From positions 497 to 7,677 of the forward strand of contig DALZ01000076.1 of the NCBI GenBank assembly GCA_002496955.1: a DNA stretch of 7,181 nt, read 5' to 3'. The stretch is from Euryarchaeota archaeon UBA128 (GTDB lineage: Archaea; Thermoplasmatota; Poseidoniia; Poseidoniales; Poseidoniaceae). Numbering within the stretch: position 1 is the stretch's first letter; every line of letters starts with the position of its first letter. Shown here in pieces: positions 1 through 4,400 of this stretch. A program made the translations under genes and the position numbers. The notes under the pieces were generated by a model that worked only from the letters and a program-made list of their open reading frames with translations, made no database searches and had not been told where the DNA came from.

Positions 1-513
1 GTCAGATTTTGTGATGCGTTCAATATACCACTGATTACGTTTGAAGATGTGCCCGGTTTCCTGCCCGGCACAAACCAAGAGTGGGGTGGCATAATCAGAC
101 ACGGTGCAAAATTACTCTATGCTTTTGCTGAGGCAACTGTGCCAAAATTGACGGTAATAATGCGGAAAGCCTACGGTGGAGCTTACGATGTAATGTCTTC
201 CAAACATATTCGTGGTGATTACAATGTGGCATGGCCGTCTGCGGAATTAGCCGTCATGGGTGCTGACGGTGCAGTGGAAATTATTCATCGAAGACGACTT
301 AAGAGTGCCAGAAATCCTGAGCAAGAACGCGCAAGATTGACTGAAGATTTTAATGACAAATTCGCCAATCCTTACAAAGCAGCCGCACTCGGTTACATTG
401 ACGATGTTATCGAACCAAACGAAACAAGAACAAAACTTGCGCGGGCACTTGACATGCTGATGGACAAAGAAGAATTAAGACCGGCAAGAAAGCACGGTAA
501 CATTCCATTGTGA
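1..513 (+). CDS. pccB: Acyl-CoA (probably propionyl-CoA) carboxylase, carboxyltransferase beta subunit, C-terminal part
   Basis: The 5' end lies outside the window; 170 residues are visible of a family that usually has about 510-530. The protein moves the carboxyl group from carboxybiotin on the carrier protein to an acyl-CoA in the cytoplasm. Visible family hallmarks, in window residue numbers, are PGTNQEWGGIIRHGAKLL (22-39, biotin-side glycine pair), RKAYGGAYDVM (55-65, the C-domain Gly-Gly oxyanion segment), AWPSAEL and VMGADGAVEI, and the terminal KHGNIPL typical of PccB-type subunits. Asp63, directly after GGAY, sits where actinobacterial carboxylases set acyl-chain preference; from memory, Asp there goes with propionyl-CoA. 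The gene is followed after 9 nt by a small accessory ORF and then by the biotin carrier gene, which supports an operon. A methylmalonyl-CoA decarboxylase-type complex is an alternative, but no membrane pump subunit is seen here. Family assignment is near certain; substrate is inferred. Confidence 0.95.
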   Translation, partial: VRFCDAFNIPLITFEDVPGFLPGTNQEWGGIIRHGAKLLYAFAEATVPKLTVIMRKAYGGAYDVMSSKHIRGDYNVAWPSAELAVMGADGAVEIIHRRRLKSARNPEQERARLTEDFNDKFANPYKAAALGYIDDVIEPNETRTKLARALDMLMDKEELRPARKHGNIPL

Positions 514-522
514 GGCTAAACT

Positions 523-711
523 ATGAGTGACGAAGTTACATTTAGAATAGCCGCAATATGTGCCGTTCTATCAATTATTGACAACCAATCTGATGATGGT
601 GCATTGGCTGGCAGAATGCCGGGAACTGCCTGGACTCAAGATCACATCAGGATGAACACGGGAAAGAACTCCTTGATGAACCGAAACTCATCTAGATCAC
701 CTTGGAGGTGA
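523..711 (+). CDS. Small acyl-CoA carboxylase accessory subunit-like protein (epsilon/gamma-like)
   Basis: A 62-residue protein encoded between the carboxyltransferase and the biotin carrier genes, 9 nt after one and 4 nt before the other. A GAGG motif overlapping the pccB stop codon (512-515) lies 7 nt before the ATG and serves as ribosome binding site. Residues 7-20 (FRIAAICAVLSIID) could form a short amphipathic helix. The rest is hydrophilic and basic, with Trp37 and Trp61. This layout (short Ala/Leu helix, linker, Trp plus Arg) recalls the actinobacterial ACC epsilon subunit and the soluble C-terminal part of OadG-type gamma subunits, which help hold the complex together. It lacks the N-terminal membrane helix of true OadG. 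The resemblance is weak and rests mostly on position. A translated but unrelated small protein is possible. Confidence 0.7.
   Translation: MSDEVTFRIAAICAVLSIIDNQSDDGALAGRMPGTAWTQDHIRMNTGKNSLMNRNSSRSPWR
704..710 (+). promoter_or_regulatory. Strong Shine-Dalgarno that sets a TTG start
   Basis: GGAGGTG, continuing into AT as GGAGGTGAT, is nearly a full complement of the 16S rRNA 3' end. It lies 5 nt before the TTG at 716. The nearby ATG at 711 opens a frame that stops after two codons, so the site supports TTG 716 as the start of the carrier protein. It overlaps the end of the upstream small gene, whose stop TGA is at 709-711. Confidence 0.8.
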
Positions 712-715
712 TGCC

Positions 716-1114
716 TTGACAGAAATTAGGAAAGTTATAGTTGATGGAGTTGAGTATGAGGTCGCAGTCGATGTCGCTGAGGATGGTAAGTGGCATGCTA
801 AGGTAGCAGACCAAATATTCGAAATTGAGATACCTGACTCCGGTCCTGTTGCCAAGAAAAAGCGTGTTGGCGGTGGGAAGAAAAAGAAATCTGGCACTGT
901 TTCAGCCAACATACCAGGTAAGATTGTCACAATTGAAGTTGACGTTGGCCAAGTCGTTGAAGAGGGACAGGTCATCCTAATCCTTGAAGCGATGAAAATG
1001 CAAAATGAAATACAAGCACCAATTTCAGGCAAGGTCATATCTGTCAATTGTGAGGAAGGGCAGTCTATCGAAGCGAATGTCCCGCTGGTAGTAATTGAAC
1101 CAAATGAAGAATAA
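716..1114 (+). CDS. Biotin carboxyl carrier protein of acyl-CoA carboxylase (biotin/lipoyl attachment domain)
   Basis: This 132-residue cytoplasmic protein carries biotin and shuttles the carboxyl group between the biotin carboxylase and the carboxyltransferase encoded upstream. Residues 61-128 form the biotinyl domain, with PGKI (67-70), the biotinylation motif EAMKM (91-95, biotin on Lys94), and the second half APISGKV (101-107). Residues 1-40 resemble the N-terminal 'V.VDG..Y.V.V' strands of archaeal and decarboxylase-type carriers. The linker (about 45-60) is unusually Lys/Gly-rich (KKKR, GGG, KKKK) where relatives often have Pro/Ala. The start is TTG, chosen because a strong Shine-Dalgarno lies just upstream and no in-frame ATG or GTG fits before the VDG strand. 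The gene ends the operon as far as can be seen. The enzyme family is secure; the precise complex depends on the acyl substrate. Confidence 0.95.
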   Translation: MTEIRKVIVDGVEYEVAVDVAEDGKWHAKVADQIFEIEIPDSGPVAKKKRVGGGKKKKSGTVSANIPGKIVTIEVDVGQVVEEGQVILILEAMKMQNEIQAPISGKVISVNCEEGQSIEANVPLVVIEPNEE

Positions 1115-1118
1115 TCCG

Positions 1119-1126
1119 GTTATTTG
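1119..1126 (+). promoter_or_regulatory. Possible archaeal TATA box for the small zinc-finger-like gene
   Basis: GTTATTTG is centred about 27 nt before the GTG at 1150, and no Shine-Dalgarno precedes that GTG. This fits a leaderless archaeal transcript starting at or next to the start codon. The match to a TATA consensus is weak and the call rests mainly on spacing. Confidence 0.25.
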
Positions 1127-1149
1127 ACTCATAGCATACGACCATTAAA

Positions 1150-1413
1150 GTGCAGACAGTCATACGGCTGTGCGTGGCTGCTGAGACTGTGTGTGATTTC
1201 CCCGGTTGTGGTGGAGTAGGAGATATTGTATCAAGGCTCTCACCGGAAGGCTATCTGGTAGCTACAGGAAAAAAAGCATACTCATTCAGAGAAGCGTATC
1301 GACGGTTCCACTATTGCCAACAGTGTCACGACCAGTTAATGGGAGGAGTATGGTCAAGAGTCAGGAAACCTGACGACAAAAAGGATGGACACGTTGCTCC
1401 AACTGCGATTTAG
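1150..1413 (+). CDS. Small Cys-rich protein, putative zinc-binding, function unknown
   Basis: An 87-residue ORF starting with GTG; an in-frame stop at 1132-1134 bars a longer form unless a rare start is used. It has Cys15-x4-Cys20 (CDFPGC) followed by Gly-rich residues, and Cys56-x2-Cys59-His60 (HYCQQCH). Such a pair of knuckles about 35 residues apart is a usual zinc-ribbon or treble-clef layout. Between them lies a Tyr/Arg-rich stretch (FREAYRRFHY). The C-terminus is basic and polar with no membrane segment, so it is probably cytoplasmic. I do not recognise a family. It sits alone between the carboxylase operon and the surface-protein gene and ends 40 nt before the start I prefer for the latter. 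The exact start is unsure, since GTG codons at 1174 and 1189 are alternatives, both still before the first pair's Cys15. The conserved-looking cysteine pairs are the main argument that it is real. Confidence 0.55.
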   Translation: MQTVIRLCVAAETVCDFPGCGGVGDIVSRLSPEGYLVATGKKAYSFREAYRRFHYCQQCHDQLMGGVWSRVRKPDDKKDGHVAPTAI

Positions 1414-1423
1414 CCGGCGAGAG

Positions 1424-1433
1424 TATCTTAAAC
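1424..1433 (+). promoter_or_regulatory. Putative archaeal TATA box for the giant surface-protein gene
   Basis: TATCTTAAAC is centred about 25 nt before the ATG at 1454, with purine-rich GGCGAGAG directly upstream in the place of a BRE. The 20 nt before the ATG hold no Shine-Dalgarno. Together these suggest a leaderless mRNA whose first base is at or very near 1454. Confidence 0.4.
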
Positions 1434-1453
1434 CAATACTCCATCGCATAACT

Positions 1454-4400
1454 ATGCAACAGAATGTTTCAAAGCATAACTTTGCGAAAATCAAAACCTC
1501 TGCAATGTGTCTACTTCTAATGGTAACACTACTATCAGCGGGTATCAGCCAAGTTCAAGCAGCCGGGTCCAATCAAAATGACTTAGGCTATAATACCGAC
1601 TTACCTGGCACATCAAGCTTTGCTCCAACAATGTCACTCAATGGCATGGCACCACACTATTCTGGTATTTTGAGTGGAGAACTAGAGATTGGTGATGACC
1701 AAGATTGGTTCTTAGTTACTCTAGATGCTAACGAAGGCTTGGAAGTTCAGATAAATTACGCTTCAACGTATACATCACCGACCAATGGAACGGTTTACAA
1801 CAATGAATTCGATTTAGCGATTTTTGATTCTAGCTTAAATCAAATAGACTACTCGTTTATGCAAAATCCAGAAATTGTTACTACTAATTCTTCTACTAGT
1901 GTTTCTGGGCATGGAGGTAGTGTATATGTGCAAATCTTACGCTATGCGGGATTTGGTTCATACGACTTGCAACTTTGGACTTGGAGCACATCCTCCAGCG
2001 GCGGAGGGTTTGCGCAGAACGATTTGGGTTTTGGCATTGATTTACCAAATAGTATCTCTGCTTCAAGCATACCAACTTTGGCTTTTTCCGGAACCACCAC
2101 AGTCGCTGGCCAGCTAGACCCAGGACCAGATGATTATGATTACTTTGCAGTAAACTTAGCAGGAAATGAAGGCCTAGCCGTGAGCTTAAGTTTTGATGCT
2201 AGCGATGATTTAGATCTGACACTCTGGGATTCATCGCAACACAGCCCGGCCGTCGCCTCTTATGGAACTGCCAACCCAGAATATGTAACTACCAATGGGT
2301 CATTTGGAACTAATGCCCAAACAGTATATGTTGAAATATTGACAAGTAATCATGGCAGCCCACTGAATGACAATAATTACACTGTCACACTATGGAAATT
2401 TAGCACTGGCGGAGGGTCTACAGTCCAGGGTGATATGGGGTTATCAAATTACGATTTACCCAATACCCATGCCCTACTGCTCGCTGACTCAAATTGGCCT
2501 GCCTCTTTCAACGGGATTGCACCTGTTTCTACTGGTAATGCCTTTGCTCAACTTGACCCTAATGACAATGAAGATTGGTTGTCTATAACTCTTAATTCTA
2601 ATGAAGCGGTTGCATTCGAGGTGTCGTATAGCCCAACCTCTTCAAATAACGGTTCGACATATGTTAATGATGTAATGTTAACGCTTTATGATGCAAACAT
2701 GAATTATGTTGACTCTTCAATTGGCAGCAACCCCGAACTTGTAACGATGAATAATTCTGCGGCTGGTGCCGGAAGTCACGGTGGCACAGTGTATGTTCAA
2801 GTAACGCGATTTAGCGGTTATGTAAACTATGGAATTCAGTTATGGACATGGTCTGTGTCATCGACTGGAACCAGCAATCAGAGTGACCTCGGAAATCCCA
2901 ACTACGACCTGCCAGACTCTCAAATAGCCCTGTTTTCCGATCCGTTTTGGCCATCTGTTTTAATCGGCAATGCACCATTTTATTCTGGCGTTTACACTGC
3001 TGAATTAGACCAGTATGGAGATAATGAAGACTGGATGGCATTTGCTCTGGGCTCAAATGAAGGTTTTGCGATTGAAATAAGTTACAGTTCTTTTTCATTC
3101 GTCAATTCATCTATAATCACTAATGACTTTAGTATAGAAATATACGATGCAAACTTAAATTCAATTGATTTCTCGTCGGGTAATAATCCCGATTATGTAA
3201 CTACAAACAACTCAGTGACGGGACCAAGTAGCCATTCTGGAATTATTTTCGTCCAGATTGTGCGTAATTCTGGTTTTGGAGTCTATGACTTGGAATATTG
3301 GACATGGAGTACCTCTGGAGGGGGCGGCAGTAGCAGCGGCCAAACTGTGCCAAGTCCTTGTATCGGTAACTCAACCGCACCCGACATACTGGAGCCGAAC
3401 AATAATCAGCAAACCGCAACAGTTGCTTCCTTTTTGCCAATCTACTGCACTGGGCTTAGTGCAGAACTTGATGCTAACAATAATGCTGATGAGGATTATT
3501 ACGAAATCGAGATGATTAGTGGTGTAACTTATTATTTCAATTTGACATTTATTGATGCTAACGGCGATATCGACGCTAGACTTGAGGATCAGTCTGGAAG
3601 TAGTCTGACATTCAATGGATTTAGTTCAATGAGTTCCTCCAGTGACAATGAAGCAGGCGAGTATACAGCACCAAGCAATTTTACTGCTTATTTTGTTGTC
3701 TATCACTACTCAAGCTTCGGTTCAGGCGCAACCGCTAATTCTTATGACATAGAAATCTCAACCGATAATCCTGGAGGCGGTCAGTCATTTTCAAACATAC
3801 AAGTCGAAATGTCTAACCGTACAAGTTTCACTATCGAAATGAGCGGTTTGGTGGTTGGTGATAGTTATCAATACGGTTACTCAAACCAATTTGAATATGT
3901 GAACAACGGGACTTTAACTCCAGCCATCACCTATGGGCCATTTAATTTCACCGCTACTGGCACCAATCAAACATTCAACCACTCTGTCAGCACGGCAGAT
4001 ATTGAAGGATTCTACGATGTTTCATCAGCACTTTACGACGCTAATGGTAACATGTTGAGTATTGACGGAGATTCGATATATCATGAAGTCCTAGTTTTAG
4101 AAACAACGTCATCAACAACTGGAGATATTTATGCATCCAACCTAACTAATGGTGCGCAATATACACTTTATTGGGGTGTCATTAATCTTGATAATTATAT
4201 TTCCATGATGATTAACAATAATGTAAGCATCGAGGATGCTTTCAATGCAACAATAATCTACTCAGCACAAATTAATTTCACCGCAAATAATACCCCACCA
4301 TACTGGCAGGTGGCGTGGGATAATCCAACAACAATGGATAATTACTCATTCTTTGGTTTGCTACTACCACAAGGCAACACACTTAATCTAACCACACTTG

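Noticed and set aside
697..1047. A 116-residue open frame antisense to the biotin carrier gene
   Set aside because: It lies opposite a clear biotinyl-domain gene; its Phe/Pro run is the complement of the lysine-rich linker, and it has no credible promoter.
1454..1570. Lipoprotein signal peptide because of Cys19
   Set aside because: Cys19 lies at the start of the hydrophobic core, not after a lipobox; the VQA site at residues 34-36 fits ordinary signal peptidase cleavage.
1875..2588. Plus-strand frames of 73-80 residues inside the PPC region (1875-2117, 2367-2588)
   Set aside because: They are alternative frames of the surface-protein gene with hydrophobic text but no ribosome site or recognisable domain.
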